Assembly (NCBI GenBank): GCA_020466095.1
Contig: CM035808.1
Span: 54,646,073-54,710,072 of the forward strand
Source of the DNA: Chlorops oryzae
Taxonomy: Eukaryota; Arthropoda; Insecta; Diptera; Chloropidae
Direction: 5' to 3'
DNA: 64,000 nucleotides
Below are positions 42,937 to 54,116 of the stretch, piece after piece; position 1 is the stretch's first letter, and each line of letters starts with the position of its first letter. The notes below the pieces were generated by a model. The model worked only from the letters and a program-made list of their open reading frames with translations, was not told the DNA's origin and did no database searches. The translations under genes and the position numbers were made by a program.

Positions 42937-44034
42937 GCCTGGAATAGGTTCTGGTGGACCATAATAGTTAGAAAGGGTCGAAAAAGTCCGGCACGTGCAC
43001 GTCGCCTTTGAGCTCTGTTTGCCCTAGTGCAAATTCAAGGGCACGCAAAGATCTAAGCGCGTGTCACGCATTACAACGTAACGGCGGGACAAACTCTTTC
43101 CTCCTCGACATCAATCATTTGTCTCAGTCGCACACCCGTGTGTCGTTTGGTGGTGGTTTTTGTGCACAGCCGATAGTGCAAAACAACAAACACAGCAGCA
43201 TTTGGTTTTCTCGTTCCCCTTTGAGGACGAGTTGCGGTTTTTTCTCCTTTCTTTTGTTGCTTTTGGTTTCTGGACACGCAGCGAAACCGTGTCTCGACTT
43301 TGGTTTTTTCATCGAAATTTCATACGACTTCAAGGCCAGCAGACAGCGAGCCAAGCCATCTGCATAAACGCATAGGGCATACGTGCATTGTGTTGCGTAG
43401 GTCAGTTCTAACGCTGTGCGTTGCATAGAACTTCGAACATAGAAGTTGATCGCGTATTGCCTGTTAGAGCGAACGTGGGTGAACTCAATTAGAACACACG
43501 GCCTCATTCATACGATCCGTCGCTCTGCCTGCGCTCTGCCTGCACGCTGTTTTTGATTTACGTGCATCACATCGACTTTGCGAATTGGTTAAAAAACTTG
43601 AATTTCTAACAAATCAATTGAATTTGACCTATATTTTCTTACTGGAATTTCTTAAATAATTTGGAATTTTTTAACATTGGATTCGGAGTACCAGGAGTCT
43701 GGTGGAGGTGTTGCGAAGCGCAGGAATCATTGAGGATTCGCTGCCACGGTTGCATATATTTTCTCCAGTTTGGTTATTTCTTTATCACGGCTGACTTGAA
43801 GGTGCTCAGACGACATCGATCATCACCGTGCCCTACGACCGGTCTCTTCCGCACCCGACAAAGCCTAGTACATCCAGATTGCCATCGATAATTTTGCGTT
43901 TGGTAAAATTAAATTCAAGCGTGGGCGAGTATATTCGTTAATTTTACTGAAATATTATTAAATATTTTTTCGTTTTTTCACTCCGGAATCGCGTTGCTTG
44001 AGCTCTGTGTTAACGTTTCATCTTCGCCTCAAAA
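42937..44034 (+). other. BEL-3 leader (about 1.1 kb)
   Basis: Non-coding stretch with blocks shared with the BEL-2 leader, including CATTGTGTTGCGTAGGTCAG near 43386 and GTGGGCGAGTATATTCGTTA near 43921. Open frames inside are not conserved in frame between the two copies. Confidence 0.55.
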
Positions 44035-46554
44035 ATGGCTTTTAATTTACAATTCAATGATGCGGTGGAGCAGCTTAAAAGCTACTGCGATGTGATTATG
44101 CGCTCCAATCCCTTGAATCAAACCAAGTCGCTCATCGAAGTTAAAATTGAGGAAACTGACTCTTGTTGGCAACGTGTTCAAGAGACTTACAGCCGCGCTC
44201 TCGCACATGACGAATGGACTGCTGAGGTTGCCGCCATTGCTCTAGTGACTTATAATGAATGTCGCGATCTCCAAGCTATTGCGCAGCTGAAAGATATGCT
44301 ACGGTTGCATTTCCAATCTCAACCACCACTATCCAGCACAAAGTCGCCTCCACAATATGCTGAGATGCCGCCAGAGGATAATTTTATTCGAGTGCCCCCT
44401 TGTGACGTTGCGAGTTTTTCCGGAGGATACAACGAGTGGCCAGCATTTCGTGACATGTTTACGGCCGTGTATATCAACAATCCGAGTCTTCCACCTGTAC
44501 AAAAGCTGTATTATTTGCACAATAAAACGACAGGCGCCGCCGGAGCGATTGTCAAAGTATACCCCCTGTGTGGATCAAATTTTTCGCACGCCTGGGTGGC
44601 TCTCAAAGCGCGGTACGAGAACAAACGCATTTTAATCGATCACCAATTGAAGACCTTGTTCGATCTGCCCGCGATTGAAGACGAAACCAGCGAAGGAATT
44701 TTGAAAATTCAGACGACAGTCAACGATTGTATCACCATGATGAGAAGCCAAGGAGTTGTCGATTTTTGGGATGCCATGCTCGTTCATTTTTGCTCCAGCC
44801 GCCTGCCAGCCTCTACGATCACACATTGGGAGCAGTTGCTTTCATCGCATCGAGAGCTGCCGACCTGGAGACAGATGAACGAATTTCTCAGCAGCCGCTA
44901 TGAGATCGTCGAACGCCTTTCGAGCTTCACGGAAGTAAAAGCGCCGGTTCTATCAGCAAACCAGCCAACTTCATCGATCTACGCGTTCCACACACAAGAG
45001 CAAATACCAGGATTGTGTTTCTTGTGCAATGGAAATCACCCTCTACGCCAATGTTCTCAATTTTTGAAGATGCCAGTCGCGGAACGTTTTCAAATCATCA
45101 CAGAACCAAAGCGTTGCTTCAATTGTCTCGCTACCAGTCACCAACGATCCAATTGCACCAGTCAACACAACTGTGCGAAGTGCCAACAACGACATCACAC
45201 TTTGTTGCATGTTTCGAGCGCGGCTGCAACACCGGACACGAAAGTCTCTACCCCCTCTTTGACATCTCCTCCGGAGATGGGCCCGTTTCCGACGAGCCAA
45301 CCGCCGCATTTTCGTGCGCAACCAGAGGCTTCGAGCTCCGTGAGCATCCCCTCTCCGTCACAGGCACCCGCACACGTCTATATCAGCCAGACTCAGGCGC
45401 TTTTGCCAACGGTTCGGGCGCTTTTAGATCAAGGTTCGCAGAGGAAATTTCTTACTGATCGACTGCAGCTGCATTTGAATTTGCCAACGACTCATAAAAT
45501 CTGCAACGTCTCTGGCATGGGTGGCCAATGCTCCCAAATCGCAAAAAAGAAATGCACCATCACGCTCGACTCGCCTCGTTCTTCGTTCAAGGAAGAAATC
45601 GACGCCGTGGAGTTGCCGAAATTGACCAATTGGCTTCCGGCCAAAAGGGTCTCCAATTTGGATCCCCACGAGATCTCATCGTTGGAGCTCGCCGATCCCC
45701 GGTTTATGAATCCAGCCCGCATCGATATGGTGATCGGGTCTGATATCATGCCGAAATTACTGCGGCCGCGCGTCAAGATGAATGTCGGAGGAAGCCTTAT
45801 TGCCCAAAATTCAATATTCGGATGGTATTTGAGTGGGCCAATCGGCAGCGAATCCATCGAAGCGTTTACGACGCAAGTCTCCTCCGGAGACCACCAGGAG
45901 TCACTTCACGAGTCACTCAAATCATTTCCAGAACAAGAGAAAGTTTCAGCCTCGCCTCTCCCTCTTCCAGAGGACATCTATTGCGAAAAAATATATTCGC
46001 AAATCACATCTAGAAATTCGGATGGTAGGCCCGTTGTGCGTCCACCGTTTAAGATCGAATTTTCTAAAGCCGCTCCTTGCTTGGACTCGTCGCGATTTGG
46101 AGCGCTGACGCAATATAGGAGCTTGAAGAAAAGGCTCGCACGGCAGCCACTTATGCGCGACACCTTTAATTCAGTGATCAAGCCCGAGAGTACATCCACG
46201 AAGATACGAATCGTTTTCAACGCTATCCAAAAGACCTCTTCCTCCTTATCGCTGAACGATGTGGTATATATTGGAGCGGTGCTGCAAGCGTATCTGGTCT
46301 TTCGTATGATCAGCTGTGCATTCGTCATCCAGCAGTTCGATCCAGGAGGATTTTCCTCCTGGATTTTCGCTATCGAGGTGTCGACGCGAGTTTTCCACCT
46401 CACGCCGCTGCTCCTGATCGCAACACCTCCCCCTCCCCCTTTTCATTTATTGTTCACTATCTTCTCAACAATATCGCCTCCGCCTTCTCCTACCAACGTC
46501 GCCACGGCCCAAACCAATCGTCTAGCAGACGCGAACTGGATTGAGAAATTATAG
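44035..46554 (+). CDS. BEL-3 gag-protease polyprotein fused to a pol scar (839 codons)
   Basis: One open frame from MAFNLQFNDAVEQLK to the stop at 46554. It has the N-terminal gag region (EMPPEDNFIRVPPC, FRDMFTAVYINN), knuckles CFLCNGNHPLRQC, CFNCLATSHQRSNC and CAKCQQRHH (about residues 325-390). The aspartic-protease box ALLDQGSQRKF and the DUF1758 tail (ARIDMVIGSDIMPKLL) follow. RT begins (KPESTSTKIRIVFNA) but a deletion then joins it to non-coding 3' sequence, giving a hydrophobic and Pro-rich tail of about 100 residues. The frame corresponds to the region that is frameshifted in BEL-2. It could in principle supply Gag and protease, but it cannot copy or integrate itself; activity is not shown. 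Confidence 0.85.
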   Translation: MAFNLQFNDAVEQLKSYCDVIMRSNPLNQTKSLIEVKIEETDSCWQRVQETYSRALAHDEWTAEVAAIALVTYNECRDLQAIAQLKDMLRLHFQSQPPLSSTKSPPQYAEMPPEDNFIRVPPCDVASFSGGYNEWPAFRDMFTAVYINNPSLPPVQKLYYLHNKTTGAAGAIVKVYPLCGSNFSHAWVALKARYENKRILIDHQLKTLFDLPAIEDETSEGILKIQTTVNDCITMMRSQGVVDFWDAMLVHFCSSRLPASTITHWEQLLSSHRELPTWRQMNEFLSSRYEIVERLSSFTEVKAPVLSANQPTSSIYAFHTQEQIPGLCFLCNGNHPLRQCSQFLKMPVAERFQIITEPKRCFNCLATSHQRSNCTSQHNCAKCQQRHHTLLHVSSAAATPDTKVSTPSLTSPPEMGPFPTSQPPHFRAQPEASSSVSIPSPSQAPAHVYISQTQALLPTVRALLDQGSQRKFLTDRLQLHLNLPTTHKICNVSGMGGQCSQIAKKKCTITLDSPRSSFKEEIDAVELPKLTNWLPAKRVSNLDPHEISSLELADPRFMNPARIDMVIGSDIMPKLLRPRVKMNVGGSLIAQNSIFGWYLSGPIGSESIEAFTTQVSSGDHQESLHESLKSFPEQEKVSASPLPLPEDIYCEKIYSQITSRNSDGRPVVRPPFKIEFSKAAPCLDSSRFGALTQYRSLKKRLARQPLMRDTFNSVIKPESTSTKIRIVFNAIQKTSSSLSLNDVVYIGAVLQAYLVFRMISCAFVIQQFDPGGFSSWIFAIEVSTRVFHLTPLLLIATPPPPPFHLLFTIFSTISPPPSPTNVATAQTNRLADANWIEKL

Positions 46555-46578
46555 TTGCGTAGCGCAAGGCGGGCAGTA

Positions 46579-47183
46579 TGTTGATTTTTCGCCGTAGCCA
46601 CTTTGAAGCCGGGGCTTTAAAGAACGGCAAAATAACCAAACTTAGTGAGTACCCTTTTCGCGTTCGACTGCGCTTACTGGCAGCGCTGCCTGGGAGCACT
46701 GCGCGCTGCCCTCTTCACTGTCGAAAAAGTCTCTTCGCGTTAACAACTCGCTCACGCGCCGGCAAAACGTTAAAATTAAAAGAAAATCCAAACAAAACAA
46801 AAAATATAGATAAAATAAAAAATCCCAAAATCCCAATTAAAAAGTGAACTTCACATAAAAATAAAGCTAGATTAAGAAAAGAGGAAGAAAACCCAAAAAT
46901 TTAAAAGTGAATTCCAATAAAGGAAAAATATAAAAATTAAAAAGTGAATTACAAAACAAAAAAAGAAAATTAAATTGAAATAACACAAAACCAAAACCAA
47001 AAACAAAAAAAAAAAAAAAAAACAAAAGGAAAAGTGGCAACAAATTCAACATACCGTTGCAAGGTATAATAAAATCAACCGCGACGCGCAAACCGACAGA
47101 TCAATCAACGTACCCGGCACCCCCCAGGGTCATCAACGGAGTATCAGGTACGTCTCCCTCATTTGTTGCCCCTCACCTTGACA
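46579..47183 (+). repeat. BEL-3 3' LTR
   Basis: TGTTGATTTTTCGCC to CTTGACA (605 bp), preceded by GTTGCGTAGCGCAAGGCGGG, the same block that precedes the BEL-2 3' LTR and probably acts as the polypurine-tract region. Confidence 0.92.
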
Positions 47184-47188
47184 ATGGG

Positions 47189-48409
47189 TTTTCTGTGACG
47201 CTATTGAAGAACTGTGTAAAGAGTATTGCTATTCCCTTGAAATTAATAATCAGAAAATCTATTTCTTCTGGTATATTTCTTGATAATTGGAAAATAGGAT
47301 ATATGACACCAATTTTTAAATCGGGCAATAAGTGTAATTGCCAATTATAGCCCTATAGCAAAAATATCGGTTACTAGCAATTTTCTTAAATCTATAGTTA
47401 AAGCAAAAATGTCTTTTTTAATAAAACTCATATTTACTCCATGTCTGCATGGATTTGTCCCGAAGCGGTCAACAATCACAAATCTTGCCATTTTTTCGAA
47501 CTTCTGCGTGTCTGCTTTCTCCGAAGGATGTCAAGTAGACGTTCTTTACACGGATTTTGATAAAGCTTTTAAAAAAGTCACATTCAATCCTTCTTCAAAG
47601 ACTGGAGATTCGTGGATTCCACTCAAATCTTCTAAGGTGGATTAAATCCTACCTCACGAACAGGACGTGCCGGGTGTGTGTAGATCGCTCATTTTTAAAG
47701 CCATTCACTACCTCGGGTGTTCCGCAAGGTAGTGTACTTGGACCTTTGCTTTTCGTTCTTTTTATTACACATAGCTGATTCCATAAAACTTTCAAAATGA
47801 CTACTCTATGCGGACGACCTGAAGATATATGCTAAAATTAGATCCTTTTCTTATTTAGCCAGGTTACAAGTGGATCTCAATTCGATTATTGAGTGGTGTA
47901 AGAACAATAGACTTGTCCTTAATCTCAAAAAATTAATCTTCGCATCCTTCACAAGACTGATTAATCCTTTAGATTCCTCCTATCACATAGGTGGGTCTCC
48001 TCTACTCAAGTTAGATGTTATTAAGGATCTAGGAGTGATTTTTGATAAAAAGTTTTCTTTTACCGACCACGTAAACTCGGTCATTCCTAAGGCTTATTCG
48101 ATATTGACTTTTATACGCAGACACAGCACAAATTTTTCTGATCCCTATACAGACAAAACATTATTTATTTTCTTCGTCCGTTCGAAGTTAGAATATGGAT
48201 GTTTTATTTGGAACCCGTTTTATTCGTCCACTGTATTAAGATTTGAGCATGTTCAGAAATCCTTTACTCGGTTAGCGCTAAGAATGATTAGATTTTCTGA
48301 TCCATTCCCATCTTATAGGCGGATACGGTACAACGAGTATTTCTTTTTAAAGCTTCGAAGAACTAAATGTGCAATAAATTCACCAATCTACATAACTCTA
48401 CAAGAATAG
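47189..48409 (+). pseudogene. LINE-2 reverse transcriptase (broken)
   Basis: Frames read FSVTLLKNCVKSIAIPLKLI, WKIGYMTPIFKSGNK, FVPKRSTITNLAIFS, DVLYTDFDKAF, TTSGVPQGSVLGPLLFVLF, the YADD active-site box (47807-47818) and LGVIFDKKFSFTDHV. The final frame runs to the stop at 48409. At least four frame changes separate the motifs. The C-terminus lacks a recognisable RNase H. Confidence 0.82.
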
Positions 48410-48704
48410 TGTGAAAAGCCTCTTGAATATGTTATTTTAGTTTTAATCTCTTGTATATAATTTTTTCCAGTCTGTAAGAACTTTGTTCATAGACTTATAA
48501 TAATAAATAAATAAATGTTTCTGATACACCGACACGCTTGTGTTTTCTGATTATTTTCAATTCTACATCGTCAATAAATGTCACTTTCCTCTCGCACGCC
48601 AACTCCCAGAATTGCCTTCACTATTTTTAACTCGTACTCCTCGCTCCCCCTTACCCTCCCCCGCTTACCCGCCCCCTCACCCCCTTTGAATAAAATTATC
48701 TGAA

Positions 48705-49834
48705 CTAATTTGGGTACTCCTGCCTACTTCTGGAGGCTGGGCTCCGTACCGTTTCCCGCCTGCTGCTGTCTTGACAAGAGACACATCCTTTCCCAGTGGC
48801 CCGCTCGTTGGCACCTGGCACAGACATTTCTATTATCGCTTGCGCGGAGTTGAATATTTCCGGCTGGTTGAGATTTGGGGTTACAAAATCGGTGTTGAGT
48901 CTGTTTGTTAAAATCCTTGCCCCGCGGTTGTTTGCCTGGAATATTGCTGTGGGGGCGGCATAGCTACAAAGTTCTGCGTTCTTATCACCCTTTTCCCTGC
49001 ACTCATACCCTTCCTCATGTCCATATTTCCTACATGCCCAGCAGTACGGCGTGTTGAGTCTTTCGTTGCAAATGGCATACAGATATCCCGGCTCTTTACA
49101 GAAAAGACATACCGTCTTCTTGGTATCGGCTACCTCACTCCACATGTTAATGTTATCACCTCTTTCTTAATACGTTTCCATTTCTTCCTGTACCGCACAC
49201 ACAAGATGTATAATAGGTGCCCCTCTTTTGTTTGAAAACACGTGTTTCATAGATTGATCCCTTAAACCCCTTGCGAAGGCTCGCGCTGCTAACACCCTAC
49301 ACGATTGTAACTGTCCTCCATCGGCCTCGTGGAGCATTTCCTCTGCCTCCGACAGCAGCCCTTCCACACGTACCCCAAAAAGTACCACCGACTCCCGGGA
49401 TATTTCTTTTAGCCTATCGCAGAGCTCATTTTTCGAAGCCCCTTTCGCCAACTTCCGTTCCGCATCGCCCAACAACCGCTGCTTCAGGAATTCTACTGCC
49501 TGCCTATGGTCATTCCCCTTTAGTTCATTCTGCACGACCTTGCAACCATTGATGAATCTGTTTAAATCTACACCCAACTCTGTCCTGACGTGCCCGAAAA
49601 AAGTGGCACAAAACTCTATATTAATTTCCATAATCTCTCTGATTCTGAAAATGTCCCTACCCTGGCCCCACTGTTGAACGCCGCTTTGAACGCCCCTGTG
49701 GGCCCCTGTGACTGTGCTTCTGCATGCTGGAACTCGCACCTCGCTGTGGTAACCTCTCCTACTGAAAACGGCTCTTCCGTTCTATCTCGTGGGTTTGACA
49801 AGTATTCTTCCAATCTTTCTCTTAGTATACTCAC
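48705..49834 (-). pseudogene. LTR-retrotransposon gag relic with CCHC knuckles
   Basis: Minus-strand frames start near 49834 (MSILRERLEEYLSNPRDRTE), shift near 49620 and continue through a capsid-like helical stretch (KQRLLGDAERKLAKGASKNE). After a stop near 49167 they continue to zinc knuckles CLFCKEPGYLYAIC and CWACRKYGHEEGYEC, ending at 48705. The pattern resembles Ty3/gypsy-type gag, but the clade is not clear to me. No pol follows because the LINE-2 3' end abuts it. Confidence 0.6.
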
Positions 49835-49909
49835 TGCCGACCTACCTGCGCTACCCGATTGTGGGGCTGTTGTGAGGCTCTCCCAAACTCACATGTGGTC
49901 ACCTTAAAC

Positions 49910-50642
49910 GGAAAACAAAAGGCAGCGACCTGCATTTATGAATTTCTACTTCAAGGTGATTCCATGCTACTGAAAAGCAGCGGCAGTTTAGCTACTACAA
50001 CAACAACACCCGCACGAGCATAAGCATATGCGCAACCTGATCGCTGGAAATTACAAGAACATTAAGCACAAATACGGTGCATGCATTTGCAGAGCGACAG
50101 CTAGCAATAACAACACAGGCACCGTATATGCACGATTGACAAATCTCAGCACTGGCACAGCGAATGCACATTGCAATCCGATCGCTGGCAACAACAATAA
50201 CAACTACAAAAGTAGCAATAGGAACATCGGAATAGCTTCGTGTAGCAACAACAACAATATGGCAATGTTGGTACAATTGCGGGTGAAGGTCGCGGTCAAG
50301 CTTATGCAAAGTGTTCGGGAAGAATCCACGACGATCGCGGACCATGAGAATATTCAATATTGCAAGATCAGCAATATTGATCTATATAAACGGAGCTTCG
50401 ACGACTGGAAGGGGACTTCTTCTGCGAGCGTACTCACCCACGGGCCACGACGTGGGAAGCATAGGGCAGTTTCAAGTTAGGATATAGTAATTCTGTTTAG
50501 ACCTAAGGATTCAAAAACATTAAATAAAAGGATTAAACCTTAGGTACAATCTTTTATTAAAAGGAAATATAGGGACTATTATACGCTCGACACTGTCTGA
50601 GCGCTTGGTTTCCTATACCTCAGCATTGGAATAAAGGAACGT
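49910..50642. repeat. CAA-rich low-complexity region with short repeats
   Basis: Many AACAACAA tracts and a repeated GATCGCTGG phrase (50040 and 50200). At 50581 and 50642 two direct repeats of about 37 bp share CTCGAC, GTCTGAGCGCTT and TTTCCT/CTTCCT words. The long plus-strand frame here is Asn/Thr-rich low complexity and not called a gene. Confidence 0.5.
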
Positions 50643-51058
50643 TTATACCTCGACCCCGTCTGAGCGCTTCGCTTCCTTAGATTCCAACAGGGCTGGCGGT
50701 AGTGGTGATAACTGTGGTGGACCTTCTGTCGACATATTTCCTCTGCCGACTGATATTTCAGGTATCCTTACCGTTATGTGGCTTCCTGGTTCTAAACTCC
50801 TCTTATCTTGTTTTGAACTATTGTTGGATCCCTCCCCGTTGAGCGTTATCTGATAAGTCAAAGCCTCTTCAAGTTCTCTCCGCGTTCCTAAAACGTTGTT
50901 CTCTGAGCTCCCGGATCTCCTCTCTACATTACGTCAGATTCTTTTTTCGCTTTAACAATCGGATCCACCTGATCCTGATTAAAATTTACTCTCAGAGCCT
51001 CTCAGTTCCTCGTTCTCTTTCTCCAAATCCACCAAACACTCGTCTGAATGCTTTAAAT
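50643..51058 (-). pseudogene. Coiled-coil-like fragment, possibly N-terminal part of the same gag relic
   Basis: Minus-strand reading gives KHSDECLVDLEKENEELRG (about 51050-50995), stops, and then a 72-codon frame beginning MTYQITLNGEGSNNSSKQ to 50643. The Glu/Lys/Leu heptad pattern suggests a coiled coil. Its orientation and position before the gag relic suggest one old element, but this is only inference. Confidence 0.3.
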
Positions 51059-51066
51059 CCTCCTTC

Positions 51067-52876
51067 TTAAAATGTGTTTTTGATTTGTGCAATAAGTTCG
51101 TCTTCCAGAGCCTTGAACCACAAATCGCCATCTTCACTATTTGCAGCCTCTGTCATGGTCAATGGGTCTCCAGTTATCGCTTGAAAAGCAATTTCACATT
51201 CTTCAAAATGTTTATCCGACGATTCTCCAACGCTTTCATTTGATCCTTCCTGAGACTGTCGAGATTCATCCGCAGCAGGACAATAAACTTTCCTTGGCCT
51301 TCCAGGTAGGCCAGTTTTGGTCTTCCTCGGCCTTCTTCTTCCTCGTTTTTGAATAACTACAGACTGCACGCTGCTTTAATGTTTGTACTCGATAAAATGA
51401 AACACGCGAATTTATCGACTCGAAAGTCAAAATTGAACTGTGTCTTTATTGAATTGATCTTCGGCTTATATACTACTTAGATCCAAACAGAAAATATTTT
51501 ACAATTATTTATTGACCTAATAAATTATAGAATGTTGTAAGCAATCGTGACATTAATTAGGTGACACGCGGAAGACATTAAGAAATGAAAGTAAACAATC
51601 AAAGCATAGCTCGAAGTCAAACATAGCTTCGTGTTGCAACAAAGTATTCGAATGGCCAAGCGAGAGTCGCAAGAATGTAAGCGATGTAATAGGACACGCT
51701 CAGCAACGGATCGCCTCCGTTGCTTCATCAAATGGGTTGTGTATTGATTCTTTGGAAAAAGAAGCGAAGCGCACTTAGAGTGAAGTGCTTCTGTTGACCC
51801 AGTGACTGAGTTTGTTATTCTTCTTGAGAATAATAACTATTGCGATAATGTATGGAGTGAAACAATTGCGCAAGTATAGCAATAACAAATTGATTTGCTA
51901 CTTCATTAAAATATACTACACTGCTAGTATCGTCATAATTGTCATCATCAGTTACGTTATCGTTGATATCGCCATCAACCTCTTCGGTTCGTAATTCTTC
52001 GGCTTGTATTATTTCGTTTTCCGTTGATTAGATTTCACAATATTGCGGCTTTTTGTTTCCCTTTTCCAAGTCAGATTTTTCTCCCTTGGTTAAAAATTTT
52101 TCCGAATACTGGCTCTTAAACCATGACTCATTCATGAATTTGACATCCCGACTCACGATAATGGCCTTTTTCGTAGGATTCCATAAACGGTAAGCTTTTG
52201 ATGTCGTTGAATAACCGACGAATACACACGGAATCGAACGGGAATCAAATTTTCCTCTATCTGTTTTTATTAGCACAAATGCTTTCGTTCCAAATATCTT
52301 GAAGTGGTTTAAACTTGGCTTTTTCTTTAACCACACCGAATAGGGATTTTGACCAGATAAAGCACTTGTAGGGCATCTATTTCTTATATAGTTCGCCATA
52401 TAAACTGCTTCACCCCAAAATCTAGGCGGGGCACCTGCTTGCTTTATCATGCATTTTGCCATTTCGACTAACGTCCTATTCTTTCTTTCAGCAACACCAT
52501 GTTGTTCCGGTGTGTATGGCACTGTTAATCGTCTCTTTATACCGCAATTTTGTAAAACATGTTCTAATTGTTTGTTGCAATATTCCGTACCGTTGTCTGT
52601 TTGAAGGTGCTTGATACTTTTACCGGTTAGGTTTTCAGCCTCGTTTTTAAATTTTATGAATGCACCCAAAGCTTCAGATTTGCTTTTCAAAAAATATACT
52701 TCGCACCATCGAGAGCAATCGTCGATAAAAGTGATGAAATATTTTTCTCCACCAACAGAGGCATTTCTCATTGGACCGCACACATCGCTATATACTATTT
52801 CCAGTACATCATTCGTCCGATTACCACAATTTTTTGGAAAACTTGCTATTAGTTCCCTCCTTCCAGTCAAATGCTT
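51067..52876 (-). pseudogene. Copia-type pol fragment (integrase and start of RT)
   Basis: Minus-strand frame 52870-52028 is a Ty1/copia integrase: VYSDVCGPM (first Asp), HLQTDNGTEYC (second Asp), GVAERKNRTLVEMAK (Glu), then GYSTTSKAYRLWNP. All three catalytic residues are present and 280 codons are open. Downstream, an LTR-like insert lies at about 51385-51800. The reading then resumes as GRRRPRKTKTGLPGRPRKVY and DLWFKALEDELIAQIKNTF, the spacer and first RT helix, ending at 51067. Gag, protease, most of RT and the terminal LTRs are not seen here. Confidence 0.82.
51385..51800 (-). mobile_element. Probable solo LTR or short insertion in the copia fragment
   Basis: This non-coding block separates two parts of the copia reading. 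On the minus strand it contains TATATAAG (51472-51465) followed 15-20 bases later by AATAAAG (51450-51444), the promoter-plus-polyA arrangement of an LTR. Clear TG...CA borders and a target duplication were not found, so limits are approximate. Confidence 0.4.
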
Positions 52877-52883
52877 ATCGTAA

Positions 52884-53119
52884 TAGTTACACCATTATCG
52901 CCTGCAGATTGTTCAACAAATTACCTTATGTTAAAGAAACTAGTACATTAAACAAATTTCTGAAGCAAGTAATAACTTGGGTGCTCAGTTTTGACTATGA
53001 TGGCATAGAAAACCTACTTCAATAATCTTGTTAGCACCTCTATATAGCTACTTTTATTTATGAATTTACCATTTTTACATTCTTAACCCTATCCCCACTC
53101 TATCTCTTCCACTCTTTTC

Positions 53120-53161
<42 letters not shown>

Positions 53162-53335
53162 CCTCTTTATGTCTCTACCTTCTTGGCACATTCTTTTGTA
53201 TCTCTTTAAATGACGAAAAACACAGTATTATAATACTTTTTTGTCATTACCTCTTCTCCGTCGTTTGTAATACTTAGTCCAAGAATAAATTCTTGCATAA
53301 TAAATTTATATATATAATTCTAATTATTATAGTGT
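52884..53335 (+). mobile_element. LINE 3' end fragment
   Basis: Plus-strand reading NSYTIIACRLFNKLPYVKET followed by LNKFLKQVITW and a stop at 53025 resembles the last residues of LINE ORF2 proteins. It is followed by a 3' UTR with AATAAATTC and an AT-rich end near 53335. Confidence 0.5.
53124..53156. repeat. (CT)n microsatellite
   Basis: About 16 CT dinucleotides within the LINE 3' UTR. Confidence 0.9.
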
Positions 53336-53414
53336 AATAATAGTAATAATCAGGAATTTATTAGATTTAATGTATTGAATGTTGAAAGGAGAATAGCGAA
53401 TAAATTGAATTGAA

Positions 53415-54116
53415 TAATGTCGAGATACAATTATTTATCTCTCGTTGCAAGCTTTTAATACCTGCACTGGACTCATTTTCCACCGGCTTCAGATTAAATA
53501 AAACCTTAAGTTGGCTGTTTACTAGAATGCGTCGATTATCGTACCGGTCTACTAAATTTTTCCATGCTACAACAAACCCATCGTGAGTTAAGGGGCATTT
53601 CTTTACGATTTCATTCGCTTCCCCGCGAGTGTTCTGAAGCAAGTGGTACAATTTTTCTACAGGAGACAAGCGAGTATTCGAGATGTAAATCGCCGTAAAT
53701 AAATCCCGAAAAGTTGGCCATGATAGGTAGTCCCCTTCAAATATACTAATATCGCACGGAGGTAATTTTAATTGTGATTCGAAATGGTCAGTGGGAACAG
53801 TAAAACCAATAAAATGACTGGTATCTGACACGTTCAAAGATTTCGAGGCAATTTCTTCCATTTCCGCCACACACTTCAGATACGCAGCATAACTTTCTTT
53901 ATATTGAATTTTTAGCACATTAATTTCTTCACTGGATCTGCCCTTCTCATTTGAATTTTGGAGAGCGCAATGATACTCTCGCTTGAGCACATCCCATAAG
54001 GATTGAAGTTCCTTTTTCTGAATTTCAATAGTGAAATTAGTGTGAGCGGCTTTAGGAAGTTCATCGAAAGCTTCGACGAAATCAGTCACTTGTGTACACA
54101 ACGTAGTAAACGACAT
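53415..54116 (-). pseudogene. BEL-4 gag N-terminal fragment
   Basis: ATG at 54116 (MSFTTLCTQVTDFVEAFDEL) opens about 234 conserved codons of BEL gag: LPPCDISIFEGDYLSWPTFR, RLSPVEKLYHLLQNTRGEAN, WKNLVDRYDNRRILVNSQLK. It stops matching near 53415 and runs into unrelated DNA. It is a different subfamily from BEL-2 and BEL-3 and closer in wording to BEL-1. Knuckles, protease and pol are absent. Confidence 0.8.

Larger units (their letters stand above)
42319..47183 (+). mobile_element. BEL-3, internally deleted BEL/Pao element
   Basis: A 4.9-kb element with near-identical LTRs (42319-42917 and 46579-47183), target duplication ATGGG (42314-42318 and 47184-47188), an intact primer site and an open gag-protease frame. 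It is a close relative of BEL-2, but RT, RNase H, integrase and the post-pol ORF are missing. LTR mismatches number under ten plus small indels, so insertion was recent. Confidence 0.93.
40663..48516 (+). mobile_element. LINE-2, CR1/Jockey-like non-LTR retrotransposon split by BEL-3
   Basis: Plus-strand LINE with the tail of ORF1, an endonuclease, reverse transcriptase and a 3' end of AATAAATAAATAAAT-type repeats near 48500. BEL-3 (42319-47183) is inserted between the endonuclease and RT. Its motifs differ clearly from Jockey-1, so it is a different family from the fragment left of the gap. Confidence 0.8.

Noticed and set aside
50028..50480. 150-codon Asn/Thr-rich plus-strand frame
   Set aside because: CAA-repeat low complexity in non-coding DNA.
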